A program made the translations under genes and the position numbers. DNA of 64,000 nucleotides, from the NCBI RefSeq assembly GCF_900185725.1, contig NZ_FYAU01000013.1, forward strand, positions 172,554-236,553. Reading direction: 5' to 3'. The number at the start of each line of letters is the position of its first letter. Position 1 is the first letter of the stretch. This DNA is from Stappia sp. TSB10P1A. Its GTDB lineage: Bacteria > Pseudomonadota > Alphaproteobacteria > Rhizobiales > Stappiaceae. Shown here in pieces: positions 21,372-29,191 of this stretch. The notes under the pieces are model-generated. The model worked only from the letters and a program-made list of their open reading frames with translations, did not search any database and had not been told where the DNA came from.

Positions 21372-21714
21372 TCTCGACGCTGACGCGGCCGGCGGCGATC
21401 GGCAGCGGCGCGCCGGGCTTGTGCACCCGCACGCTGACCTCCCGGATCCGCTCGTCCGCCGCAAGCACGGCCTCGGCAATGGCGCCGGCCAGCCGCTCGA
21501 TCAGCTTGAAGCGGGACCCGGTCACCACCTTCTCGATGGTGCGGGTCAGCGTCGCGTAGCAGACCGTCTCCTCGTAGCGGTCGCTGAGCGAGGGCGCGGT
21601 GAGGTCGAGCCGGCAGGTCAGGTCGACGACGAAACGCTGGCCGAGCCGCGCCTCCTCCTCGTGCAGCCCGTGAAAGGCATAGAAGGCAAGATCCTGGAGG
21701 TGGATGGCGTCCAT
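21346..21714 (-). CDS. folB: Dihydroneopterin aldolase
   Basis: The 122-residue product (MDAIHLQDLAFYAFHGLHEE) is FolB, which cleaves dihydroneopterin to 6-hydroxymethyl-dihydropterin in folate synthesis. The active-site region FYAFHGLHEEEARLGQRF and the C-terminal VSVRVHKPGAPLPI are conserved; length is normal. An in-frame upstream ATG at 21771 would add 19 non-conserved residues and is rejected. The gene is convergent with and overlaps the patatin-like gene by 26 bases. No other folate genes are adjacent. Confidence 0.93.
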   Translation of the reverse strand: MDAIHLQDLAFYAFHGLHEEEARLGQRFVVDLTCRLDLTAPSLSDRYEETVCYATLTRTIEKVVTGSRFKLIERLAGAIAEAVLAADERIREVSVRVHKPGAPLPIAAGRVSVEITRTRTAG

Positions 21715-21868
21715 GGCGGGCTCGCTGGTCTGAGGCGACCCGAGCGGGCCACCGGGGAGTGTCGCCGGCATCGGTAGGCCAGCCGGCCGGCAAGCGCAAT
21801 CGCCGAAACGGCGCGGCGCGGTACCAATGCGTCGTGCCTGACGCGGCCGCGCGGCACGGGCGGTTCGA

Positions 21869-22579
21869 TCAGGGGGCGGGAACCGTCACCGTCGGACCGA
21901 ACCGCTCCTCGAAACAGCGCCGCAGGACGATGTCGACATCTTCGAGCGTCACCGGCAGGCCAAGATCGACGAGGCTCGTCACGCCGTGTTCGGTCACGCC
22001 GCAAGGCACGATGCCGGAGAAATGCTCCAGGTCCGGCTCGACATTGAGCGACAGGCCGTGAAAGCTCACCCACTTGCGCATGCGGATGCCGATGGCGGCG
22101 ATCTTGTCCTCGCGGGTGGCGCCCTTGTCGGGGCGCCGCACCCATACGCCGACCCGGTCCTCGCGCCGTTCGCCGCGCACATGATGCTCCCACAAGGTGC
22201 CGATCACCCAGTCCTCCATGGCGGCGACGAAGGCGCGCACGTCCGGCCGGCGGCGCTTGAGGTCGAGCATCACATAGGCGACCCGCTGGCCCGGACCGTG
22301 ATAGGTGAACTGGCCGCCGCGCCCGGTCTTGTGGACGGGGAAGCGGTCGGGGGCGATCAGGTCCTGCGGCTTGGCGCTGGTGCCGGCGGTGTAGAGGGCG
22401 GGGTGTTCCAGCAGCCAGACCCGCTCGGCCAGCGTGCCCTCGGCGATGCCGGCGACCCGTCGTTCCATCTCCTCCAGGGCAGCCTCATAGGCGATCGGAG
22501 CATCGCTCACCGCCCATTCGACGGGCGGCGAGCCGGCAGGGGACAGGAAGGAACCGGCGAGGTCCGCGCGCTCTGTCAT
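21869..22579 (-). CDS. lipB: Octanoyl-[ACP]:protein N-octanoyltransferase
   Basis: LipB moves octanoate from acyl carrier protein to lipoyl domains. The 236-residue product has the family blocks [39 protein letters not shown] and [18 protein letters not shown]. The catalytic pair is Lys159 ([10 protein letters not shown]) and Cys193 (GIVPCGV). It is divergent from the FliN-like gene with 123 bases between them. LipA is not in the window. Confidence 0.95.
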   Translation of the reverse strand: MTERADLAGSFLSPAGSPPVEWAVSDAPIAYEAALEEMERRVAGIAEGTLAERVWLLEHPALYTAGTSAKPQDLIAPDRFPVHKTGRGGQFTYHGPGQRVAYVMLDLKRRRPDVRAFVAAMEDWVIGTLWEHHVRGERREDRVGVWVRRPDKGATREDKIAAIGIRMRKWVSFHGLSLNVEPDLEHFSGIVPCGVTEHGVTSLVDLGLPVTLEDVDIVLRRCFEERFGPTVTVPAP

Positions 22580-22702
22580 TTTGCAAGTCCGTTAGGGGTT
22601 TGTTAACCAGACGCCGGCCAAGGTCAGCCTTGGGGGGTTCGGTTCGGGCCCGTATAGAATGAAGCTGACGGGATTGCCAAGCGTCATCGGTCCGGTGGTC
22701 AT

Positions 22703-22969
22703 ATGGGTACGTTCGATAATATTTCCATCGAGATCTCCGTGGTTCTCGGCAAGGCCGAGATGCCGATCCACCAGTTGCTGCGGATGGGCCGCGGCGCGGT
22801 GATCGAGCTGATGTCTCGTGAGGAGGACGATGTCCAGATCCTCGCCAACAACATTCCCATCGCCCGCGGACAGGTCGTGCTGCAGGGCGAGCGAGTGGGC
22901 GTTTCCATCACCGAGGTCCTGATGCGCCCGCCCGAGGCGCGCCCTGCCAGGATGACCGGGGCGCTCTGA
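22703..22969 (+). CDS. FliN/SpoA-domain protein (flagellar motor switch-like), orphan
   Basis: The 88-residue protein is essentially one SpoA (FliMN_C) domain: ISIEISVVLGKAEMPIHQLL, MGRGAVIELMSREEDDVQIL, NNIPIARGQVVLQGERVGVS. These are the strands that form the FliN/FliM C-ring dimer or the SctQ module of type III secretion. It is short for a full FliN, lacking an N-terminal region, and has no flagellar or secretion gene beside it. It may be a genuine detached FliN paralogue. It lies between lipB (divergent) and tRNA-Leu. Confidence 0.85.
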   Translation: MGTFDNISIEISVVLGKAEMPIHQLLRMGRGAVIELMSREEDDVQILANNIPIARGQVVLQGERVGVSITEVLMRPPEARPARMTGAL

Positions 22970-23094
22970 TTTCTCTCGCCGGCGCCGACGTATCTTTCCT
23001 TTGTGAATATCCCTTCGCAAAGCGCTTGCGCGGGAAAAACCTATTTGCTAGACGAGGGCTCCGCCGGGCCGATGGAGCGTGGCGGGAACGACAA

Positions 23095-23181
23095 GCGGTC
23101 GTGGCGGAATTGGTAGACGCGCAGCGTTGAGGTCGCTGTGGGGTAAAACCCGTGGAAGTTCGAGTCTTCTCGACCGCACCA
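23095..23181 (+). tRNA. tRNA-Leu (anticodon GAG)
   Basis: A complete class II cloverleaf: acceptor arms GCGGTCG (23095-23101) and CGACCGC (23171-23177), D-stem GCG/CGC, anticodon stem CAGCG/CGCTG with loop TTGAGGT (anticodon GAG at 23129-23131, reading CUC and CUU), a variable arm GGG/CCC, and T-stem GGAAG/CTTCT around TTCGAGT. The discriminator is A and CCA (23179-23181) is encoded. A terminator follows directly. Confidence 0.96.
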
Positions 23182-23188
23182 AAAAAAG

Positions 23189-23214
23189 AACCCGGCAACC
23201 TGCCGGGTTTTTTT
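23189..23214 (+). terminator. Rho-independent terminator after tRNA-Leu
   Basis: CCCGGCA (23191-23197) and TGCCGGG (23201-23207) form a 7-bp stem with loop ACC, followed by seven T residues. An A-rich run lies upstream, so it could also act weakly on the other strand. It starts about 8 bases after the tRNA 3' end. Confidence 0.92.
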
Positions 23215-23426
23215 GTGTCTATTTTTGCTCGGAAATGCATACGGACAGACAAGCCCTGCCTGATTTTTGCCGTCTGTGGCTGCGAATTCTGCTGTTGCGG
23301 CGCAGCGGCGCGGCGTTTCCCATGTTAGGACTGTCTGGCACGCCGTTCCTTCGGGAAAGGTGAGGAGTTTCATTCTGCCGGCGGCCAGGGCGCAGCACGC
23401 GGCAGGGCGAGAAGGGGGGCACTGAC

Positions 23427-24839
23427 ATGACCGAGAGCGACCATGTCGACAATCCCGAGACCGTCGAGATCCCTCCCGTGCGTGACGAGGACGGGCGCAT
23501 CAATGCCGATTTCCTGGCGCTGATCGAAGCCGGTATCGCCGCCCAGGACGCGCCGGCGCTGATCGGCCTTGCCGGCGACCTGCACGAGGCGGATGTCGCC
23601 GACCTCATCGAATCGCTGCCGGCCGACCAGCGGGTGCCATTGGTGCGCCTGCTTGGCGACGAGTTCGATTATGCCACCTTGACCGAGCTGGACGAGGCCG
23701 TCCGCCTCGGCATCCTCGAGGGACTGCCCAACGACACGCTGGCGGAAGGCATCGGCGAGCTCGATTCGGACGATGCGGTCTACATCCTGGAAGACCTCGA
23801 CGCCGAGGACCAGGCGGCGATTCTCGACCAGCTTCCCTATTCCGACCGCATCCAGTTGCAGCGCTCGCTCGATTATCCCGAGGAGTCTGCCGGCCGTCTG
23901 ATGCAGACGGATTTCATTGCGGTGCCGGCGTTCTGGAGCGTCGGCCAGACGATCGATCACATGCGCGAGACGGAGGATCTGCCGGACACGTTCTACGAGA
24001 TCTTCGTGGTCGACCCCGGGTTCCGCCTGATCGGCTCGGTACCGCTCGACAAGATCCTGCGCACCAAGCGCGAGACGAAGATCTCCGACATCATGACGGA
24101 GGAGCCGCAGACCTTCCGCGCCACCGACGACCGGGAGGAGGTGGCGCGTGCCTTCGAGCGCTACAACCTCGTCTCGGCGCCGGCTGTCGACGATGCCGGG
24201 CGGCTGGTCGGCATGCTGATGATCGACGACATCGTCGACGTCATCCAGGAAGAGGCCGAGGAGGATCTGCGCGGCCTCGCCGGTCTCGGCGACGAGGAGA
24301 TCTCGGACACCGTCATCGTGACGTCGCGCTCGCGCCTGACCTGGCTGCTCGTCAACCTGTGCACGGCCGCCCTCGCGGCCTCGGTGATCTCGCTCTTCGA
24401 GGGACCGATCGAGGCGATGGTGGCGCTCGCCGTGCTGATGCCGATCGTCGCCTCGATGGGCGGCAATGCCGGCACCCAGGCGATGACCGTGGCGGTGCGC
24501 GCCATCGCCACCCGCGAGCTGACCGAACGCAACATGCTGCGGGTGCTGCGCCGCGAGGTGCTCGTCGCCCTGCTCAACGGCATGACGCTCGCCGTTTTGC
24601 TGGGCTCCGGCGCGGCGTTCTGGTCGGGCAACAGCGGCCTCGGCCTCGTCATCGCCATGGCGATCATTATCAACATGTTTTTCGCCGGCCTGGCCGGGTT
24701 GCTCATTCCCGTGGTGCTGGAGAAGCTCGGGGTCGATCCGGCCATCGCCTCCAGCGTGTTCGTCACCACCGTGACCGACGTGGTCGGCTTCTTCGCCTTT
24801 CTCGGCATCGCCGCGCTCTGGTTCGGCTTGCCGCTTTGA
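23427..24839 (+). CDS. mgtE: Magnesium transporter MgtE
   Basis: The 470-residue protein has the MgtE layout: an N-terminal helical sensor domain (about residues 35-150), two CBS domains (about 155-280, with SDIMTEEPQTFRATDDREEV) and a C-terminal five-helix membrane domain. The pore signature PIVASMGGNAGTQAMTVAVR lies near residues 345-364. It imports Mg2+ under gating by cytosolic Mg2+. A G-rich ribosome binding site precedes the ATG. No recognisable Mg2+ riboswitch was seen in the 210 bases after the tRNA terminator. Confidence 0.95.
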   Translation: MTESDHVDNPETVEIPPVRDEDGRINADFLALIEAGIAAQDAPALIGLAGDLHEADVADLIESLPADQRVPLVRLLGDEFDYATLTELDEAVRLGILEGLPNDTLAEGIGELDSDDAVYILEDLDAEDQAAILDQLPYSDRIQLQRSLDYPEESAGRLMQTDFIAVPAFWSVGQTIDHMRETEDLPDTFYEIFVVDPGFRLIGSVPLDKILRTKRETKISDIMTEEPQTFRATDDREEVARAFERYNLVSAPAVDDAGRLVGMLMIDDIVDVIQEEAEEDLRGLAGLGDEEISDTVIVTSRSRLTWLLVNLCTAALAASVISLFEGPIEAMVALAVLMPIVASMGGNAGTQAMTVAVRAIATRELTERNMLRVLRREVLVALLNGMTLAVLLGSGAAFWSGNSGLGLVIAMAIIINMFFAGLAGLLIPVVLEKLGVDPAIASSVFVTTVTDVVGFFAFLGIAALWFGLPL

Positions 24840-24877
24840 GGCAAGGTGCGGCGGCATAAGACTGAAAGGGAATCGTC

Positions 24878-25306
24878 ATGCCGACACCGCCGCCGCTACA
24901 GGGCATTCTGGAAACCGCCGTCTATGTCGACGATCTCGAAAAGGCGCATGCCTTCTATGCCGGCGTCGTCGGTCTGGAGCGCATGCTGGAGACCGACCGG
25001 CTCTATGCCTATGACACCGGTCCCGGAGAGACGTTGCTGGTCTTCGCGCGCGGGCAGACCGCGGAGGATACCGTGACCGACGGCGGCGTCATTCCCGGCC
25101 ATCACAGCGAGGGACCGGGCCACTTCGCCTTCCGCATCGCCGCCGACCAGCTTGGTCCGTGGCGGTCGCATCTTGCCGCCTGCGGCGTTGCCCTTCGCAG
25201 CGAGGTGACCTGGCCGGCGGGCGGCACCAGCCTTTATGTCGACGACCCGGACGGCAATGTGGTGGAGTTCGCCGCGCCGCCGCTCTGGGCGAATTTCATG
25301 GGGTAG
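24878..25306 (+). CDS. VOC (glyoxalase/bleomycin resistance) superfamily protein
   Basis: The 142-residue product has the two beta-alpha-beta-beta-beta modules of the vicinal oxygen chelate fold: LETAVYVDDLEKAHAFYAGV and GLERMLETDRLYAYD in the first, GHFAFRIAADQL and TSLYVDDPDGNVVEFAAPPL in the second. The histidine of GHFAF and the glutamate of VVEF sit where metal ligands occur. Substrate is unknown. Its TAG stop is the first three bases of the inverted-repeat element that follows. Confidence 0.88.
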   Translation: MPTPPPLQGILETAVYVDDLEKAHAFYAGVVGLERMLETDRLYAYDTGPGETLLVFARGQTAEDTVTDGGVIPGHHSEGPGHFAFRIAADQLGPWRSHLAACGVALRSEVTWPAGGTSLYVDDPDGNVVEFAAPPLWANFMG

Positions 25307-25576
25307 AGCCCTTTCGGCCAATTCGGAGCCATTCTGACGGAGCGATTTTGTGACAAGGTCAAGCAAAGACACGCAGGCCGTATCTGGATACGGACAAGGG
25401 GCTTTGCGCCGGAATTGGGGCAAAATCGCCCGTCCCGCAGGGCTTCCGATTGGCGGGCGCCCTACGCCGATCCGATCTTGCCCGATGCTACGGCATCGCG
25501 CGGCGACCGTTTCGACGCCGGATCGCCGCTCCAATCGAGAAGCAGAATTGACTGCGAATTGGTCGAAAGGGCTCTA
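25304..25576. repeat. 273-bp element bounded by about 33-bp imperfect inverted repeats (MITE-like)
   Basis: The left end (25304-25336, starting TAGAGCCCTTTCGGCCAATT) and the right end (25543-25576, whose reverse complement starts TAGAGCCCTTTCGACCAATT) match over about 33 bases with a few mismatches and one indel. Inside are smaller palindromes: GCGATTTTG (25342-25350) against CAAAATCGC (25421-25429), CCGTATC/GATACGG at 25379-25394, and GATGC/GCATC at 25484-25497. There is no coding capacity. The left end supplies the VOC stop codon and the right end contains AAAGGG placed 8 bases before the crcB ATG. It looks like a non-autonomous element or large structured intergenic repeat. Confidence 0.75.
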
Positions 25577-25579
25577 GGA

Positions 25580-25966
25580 ATGTTTCACCTCTTCCTGGTG
25601 GCACTGGGCGGCGGGCTGGGAGCCGCCGGCCGTCACCTCGTCAATCTCGCGGCGCTCAGGACCTTCGGTCCCGGCTTTCCCGCCGGCACGCTGGCGGTCA
25701 ATGTTCTCGGCTCGCTGGCGATGGGGCTGCTGGTGGGGTGGCTGGCAGCCCGGCCGGAAGGGAGCAGCAATGCGCTTCGTCTCTTCCTGGCGACCGGCGT
25801 TCTCGGCGGGTTCACCACCTTCTCCGCCTTTTCGCTCGACGCCGTCAGCCTGTGGGAGCGCGGCGAGGCGGCGACGGCGCTGCTGTATGGCGGGCTTTCC
25901 GTGGCGCTGTCGATCGCCGGCCTCGTCGCCGGCCTCTTGGCGATGAGGACGCTGATGGCCGGCTGA
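25580..25966 (+). CDS. crcB: Fluoride efflux channel CrcB/Fluc
   Basis: The 128-residue, four-helix membrane protein exports fluoride as a dual-topology dimer. The hallmarks are present: GGGLGAAGRH near the N-terminus, an asparagine in LAVNVLGSLAMG (Asn41), and GGFTTFSAFS at residues 76-85. The ATG at 25580 is chosen; the in-frame region upstream is non-coding repeat. The ribosome binding site AAAGGG (25566-25571) lies within the terminal repeat of the preceding element. No fluoride riboswitch consensus was found upstream. Confidence 0.94.
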   Translation: MFHLFLVALGGGLGAAGRHLVNLAALRTFGPGFPAGTLAVNVLGSLAMGLLVGWLAARPEGSSNALRLFLATGVLGGFTTFSAFSLDAVSLWERGEAATALLYGGLSVALSIAGLVAGLLAMRTLMAG

Positions 25967-26128
25967 CTGTGCCGCGCTCCGCCCGGTGGATGGGACGGGC
26001 GTTGAGAGCGGGGCGACCTTCATGCTTCGCTTGCCCTCAGGCAGCGTCGGGATTAGGTAGGGCGCTTGAAAAGGGGCGGGGCGAGCGGCTGCGAACGCTG
26101 CGCGGCCCGTCCCGCAACGGGAAACGAC

Positions 26129-27139
26129 ATGTCCGGCATCGAACAGAAGACCGTCACCTCGGACGAGGCCGGCATGCGGCTCGACCGCTGGTTCAAGACC
26201 CACTATCCGGGCCTCGGCCACGGCCATCTGCAGAAGCTGCTGCGCACCGGCCAGGTGCGGGTCGACGGCAAGCGGGCCGAAACCTCCACCCGCGTCGGCA
26301 CCGGCCAGGTGGTGCGCATTCCGCCGCTCACCGTCGATGCCCATGTGGCGGCGAAGGACAGCGCCAACGCCAAGCCGAATCCGCGCAAGCTGGTGGCCGG
26401 CGACCGCGAAGCGGTGGAGGCAATGATCCTCTACGAGGACCGCGAGGTGATGGTGCTGAACAAGCCGGCCGGCCTCGCCGTGCAGGGCGGTTCCGGCCTG
26501 ACCCGTCATCTCGACGGCATGCTCGAGGCGTTCCGCGACGCAAAGGGCGAAAAGCCCCGCCTCGTCCACCGGCTCGACCGCGAGACCTCCGGCATCCTCC
26601 TGCTCGCCAAGACGCGCAAGGCGGCCTCGGAGATGGCCAAGTCCTTCCGCGCCCGCCAGACCCGCAAGATCTACTGGGCGCTGGTCGCCGGCGTGCCGAA
26701 GCCGCGCCAGGGCCGCGTCTCCACCTATCTGGCGCGTGACGAGGGCGAGGAGCGCATGCGCGTTGCCCGCCACGGCGAGGACGAGGCGCAGCATTCCGTC
26801 TCGCTCTATTCGGTGGTGGAGAATGCCGGGCCGAAAGTCTCCTGGGTGTCGCTGCGGCCGATCACCGGGCGCACGCACCAGCTCCGCGCCCACACCGCCC
26901 ATATCCATCACCCGATCCTTGGTGATCCGAAATACTTCAACATCGAGAACTGGGAGTTTCCCGGCGGCATCCAGAACAAGCTGCATCTGCATGCCCGCCG
27001 CATCGTCATTCCGCACCCGTCCGGGCGCGGCACCATCGACGTCTCGGCGCCGCTGCCCCCGCACATGCAGCAGAGCTGGAACCTGCTCGGCTTCGATGCG
27101 GCGCAATACGATCCCGAGACCAACGATCCGGAGGAATAG
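26129..27139 (+). CDS. RluC/RluD-family 23S rRNA pseudouridine synthase
   Basis: From the ATG at 26129 the enzyme has 336 residues. An N-terminal S4 RNA-binding domain (about residues 14-70) is followed by the synthase domain with VMVLNKPAGLAVQGG and the catalytic motif HRLDRETSG (Asp150), then RPITGRTHQLRAHTAHIHHP. By family it isomerises specific 23S uridines, most likely as RluC. A longer start at 26066 adds Cys/Arg-rich residues unlike the family. It ends 12 bases before the HAD gene. Confidence 0.92.
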   Translation: MSGIEQKTVTSDEAGMRLDRWFKTHYPGLGHGHLQKLLRTGQVRVDGKRAETSTRVGTGQVVRIPPLTVDAHVAAKDSANAKPNPRKLVAGDREAVEAMILYEDREVMVLNKPAGLAVQGGSGLTRHLDGMLEAFRDAKGEKPRLVHRLDRETSGILLLAKTRKAASEMAKSFRARQTRKIYWALVAGVPKPRQGRVSTYLARDEGEERMRVARHGEDEAQHSVSLYSVVENAGPKVSWVSLRPITGRTHQLRAHTAHIHHPILGDPKYFNIENWEFPGGIQNKLHLHARRIVIPHPSGRGTIDVSAPLPPHMQQSWNLLGFDAAQYDPETNDPEE

Positions 27140-27151
27140 GCCCTGTATCTG

Positions 27152-27838
27152 GTGATCTTCGATTGCGACGGCACGCTGGTCGACAGCCAGGAGACTATCC
27201 TGCATGGCCTTGCCGTCGGCTTCGAGGCCGTCGGTCTCGCGCCGCCCTCGCGCGAGGCGGGCCTGTCCATCGTCGGCCTGTCGCTGGAGGTGGCGTTCCG
27301 CCAGCTCGCCGAGCCGGGACACCATCACCTGGTGCCGGCGATGGCGGAGGCCTATCGCCAGTCCAAGGTGGCGCGCCGGCTCGCCGGGCTCGACCACGAC
27401 CCGCTCTATCCCGGCGCGCGCGAGGCGCTCGACACGCTTTCGGCCCGCGACGACGTGCTGCTCGGCATCGCCACCGGCAAGGCCCTGCGCGGCGTCCGCC
27501 ACATGCAGCAGAGCCACGGGCTGGAGGGGCGGTTCGTCACCATCCAGACGGCCGATACGGCACCCTCCAAGCCGCATCCGGGCATGATCCTGCAGGCGAT
27601 GGCGGAGACCGGGGCGGAGCCTGCGCGCACCGTGATGATCGGCGATACCGGCTTCGACATGGAGATGGCGCGCGCTGCCGGCGTTGCCGGGCTCGGCGTC
27701 GGGTGGGGCTATCATCCGCGCGCCCGGCTGGCGGCGGCGGGTGCGGCGCGTATTCTCGACCGCTTCGACGAGCTCGTGCCGGCGCTGGGCGAGATGCTCG
27801 GCTGGGCCGGCATCGCGGAACAAAGGGAGCTTGCCTGA
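27152..27838 (+). CDS. HAD superfamily hydrolase (possible CTG start at 27143)
   Basis: From GTG 27152 the product is 228 residues. It has HAD motif I FDCDGTLVDS (nucleophile Asp4, Asp6), motif II in GIATGKALRG, the lysine in PSKPHPGMI and motif IV MIGDTGFDMEMARAAG; the helical cap marks subfamily IA (phosphoglycolate phosphatase-like). The start is uncertain. A CTG at 27143 would restore the usual three residues before VIFDCDGT and lies 6 bases after GAGGAA (27131-27136), while the GTG is 15 bases away. It overlaps the ATP12 gene by one base (TGATG). Confidence 0.88.
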   Translation: MIFDCDGTLVDSQETILHGLAVGFEAVGLAPPSREAGLSIVGLSLEVAFRQLAEPGHHHLVPAMAEAYRQSKVARRLAGLDHDPLYPGAREALDTLSARDDVLLGIATGKALRGVRHMQQSHGLEGRFVTIQTADTAPSKPHPGMILQAMAETGAEPARTVMIGDTGFDMEMARAAGVAGLGVGWGYHPRARLAAAGAARILDRFDELVPALGEMLGWAGIAEQRELA

Positions 27839-28632
27839 TGCGCGACCTGTTGAGCGATATCGAGGCCGGCGGCACCACCGATCCGGTCGAGCGCGCCAGG
27901 ACCCTGTCGCGGCGCGAATTGCCGAAGCGCTTCTACAAGGAGGTCGGCATCGTCCGGCAGGAGGACGGCCTGCATGCCGTCCATCTCGACGGCCGAACGG
28001 TCAAGACGACGGGGCGCAATCTCCTTGCGCTTGCCGAGGAAGAGATCGCCCGCCGCATCGCCGCCGAATGGGCCGCGCAGGGCAAGGAGATCGACCCGGC
28101 CACCATGCCGCTGACCCGCATTGCCAATGCCGCGATCGATGCGGTGCCGGCCCGGGCGGGGGAAGTCGCCGACGACGTCACCGCCTATGTCGGCAACGAC
28201 CTGCTGTTCTACCGGGCGGACAGCCCGCAAACGCTAATCGAACGGCAGAACGCCGCCTGGGGGCCGGTGATCGGCTGGGCAGAAGCGCGGTTCGGCGGGC
28301 GGTTCGTTCTGGCGGAGGGAGTGATGCCGGTGCGCCAGGACGCGGCGCTGCTCGCCCGCATCCGGCAGGCGCTGTCGCCGCTTGCTCCCCTGCCGCTGGC
28401 GGCGCTGCATGTGGCGACGACCTTGAGCGGCTCGGCGCTGCTCGCGCTGGCGCTGATGGAGGGCGAGATGACGGCCGATGCAGCCTGGGGCGCCGCCTTC
28501 ATCGACGAGGACTGGAACATCGAGCAATGGGGCCAGGACCCGGAAGCGGCAGCACTGCGAGCCTCGCGCCGCCGCGATTTCAGCGCGGCGGCGGTCATTC
28601 TCGACGTCTGCGCCGGGCGCGCCGCCGGCTGA
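27838..28632 (+). CDS. ATP12-family F1-ATPase assembly chaperone
   Basis: The 264-residue product matches the ATP12 family: RRELPKRFYKEVGIVRQEDG at the N-terminus, AEWAAQGKEIDPATMPLTRI in the middle, and AWGAAFIDEDWNIEQWGQDP near the C-terminus. In mitochondria Atp12 protects the F1 alpha subunit before hexamer assembly; alphaproteobacterial homologues are presumed to do the same. It is translationally coupled to the HAD gene, an order common in relatives. It ends 28 bases before a strong hairpin terminator. Confidence 0.93.
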   Translation: MRDLLSDIEAGGTTDPVERARTLSRRELPKRFYKEVGIVRQEDGLHAVHLDGRTVKTTGRNLLALAEEEIARRIAAEWAAQGKEIDPATMPLTRIANAAIDAVPARAGEVADDVTAYVGNDLLFYRADSPQTLIERQNAAWGPVIGWAEARFGGRFVLAEGVMPVRQDAALLARIRQALSPLAPLPLAALHVATTLSGSALLALALMEGEMTADAAWGAAFIDEDWNIEQWGQDPEAAALRASRRRDFSAAAVILDVCAGRAAG

Positions 28633-28660
28633 CCGGCCGCGCGAATGCAGAAAATCGAAA

Positions 28661-28690
28661 GGCCCGCCGGAGCGATCCGGCGGGCCGTCT
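28661..28690. terminator. Bidirectional hairpin terminator
   Basis: A perfect 10-bp GC stem, GGCCCGCCGG (28661-28670) with CCGGCGGGCC (28677-28686), loop AGCGAT. On the plus strand GTCTTGCATTT follows; on the minus strand TTTCGATTTT follows, giving the better T-tract. It therefore probably ends both the crcB-to-ATP12 side and the minus-strand two-gene unit that ends at 28723. Confidence 0.85.
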
Positions 28691-28722
28691 TGCATTTGGG
28701 CGCCGTGTCGGGCGACAGCCGC

Positions 28723-29118
28723 TCAGGTGAGCTGGGTGGTGATGGTCCACACGGTGCTGGCCGCGCCGTCGCTGGAGCCGGTCGTCGCCACCGCGGTGGC
28801 GACATAGTTCGCGGCTGTTACAGTGTCTTGCGAGGCGGCCGTGCAGGGGCAGGCGCCGAACTTATTCGAGGCCGTGAAGGCGTAGTTCAGCGTCAGCGAG
28901 TAGCTGCCGTTGGCAGTGGTGATGGTCACGTAGCCCGAGCAGTTGCCGTTCGTTCCACCGCTCGAATAGGCGGTGCCGCTGGCGCTGCTCTGGTTGGCGA
29001 TGCTGGTGCCGTTGTCGAGGTCGTGCAGGTTGCCGACCACGCCGTCCGAGGCGGTGACGGTGAAGTCGGTGCCGGAGTTGTTCACGATCTTGACGAGGCT
29101 GGAATCGCAGCAGCTCAT
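28723..29118 (-). CDS. Small Ser/Thr/Gly/Asn-rich beta protein of unknown function
   Basis: The 131-residue product is not recognised with confidence. It starts MSCCDSSLVKIVNNSGTDFT, is rich in Ser, Thr, Ala, Asn and Gly with predicted alternating strands, and has cysteines at positions 3, 4, in NGNCSGY and in GACPC. No signal peptide or membrane segment is seen. The beginning VKIVNNSGTDFTV and overall size faintly recall aegerolysin-like beta-sandwiches, but this is only a visual impression. AAGGATT lies before the ATG. It is the second gene of a unit with the 295-residue protein 73 bases upstream and ends at a shared terminator. Composition differs from neighbouring housekeeping genes. Confidence 0.75.
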   Translation of the reverse strand: MSCCDSSLVKIVNNSGTDFTVTASDGVVGNLHDLDNGTSIANQSSASGTAYSSGGTNGNCSGYVTITTANGSYSLTLNYAFTASNKFGACPCTAASQDTVTAANYVATAVATTGSSDGAASTVWTITTQLT

Positions 29119-29191
29119 GTTTGCAATCCTTGCTTGAGAAGACGGGAGAGGGCCTGCAAGCTCCGCAAAGCTGCGGTCCGCTGGCAGTCGC

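Noticed and set aside
23095..23181. Integration site next to tRNA-Leu
   Set aside because: The tRNA is followed directly by its terminator and mgtE; no integrase or repeated tRNA 3' end is present.
25307..25579. Fluoride (crcB-motif) riboswitch upstream of crcB
   Set aside because: The conserved GGNGATGGNGTTCGCC-like core is not present; the region is instead the inverted-repeat element.
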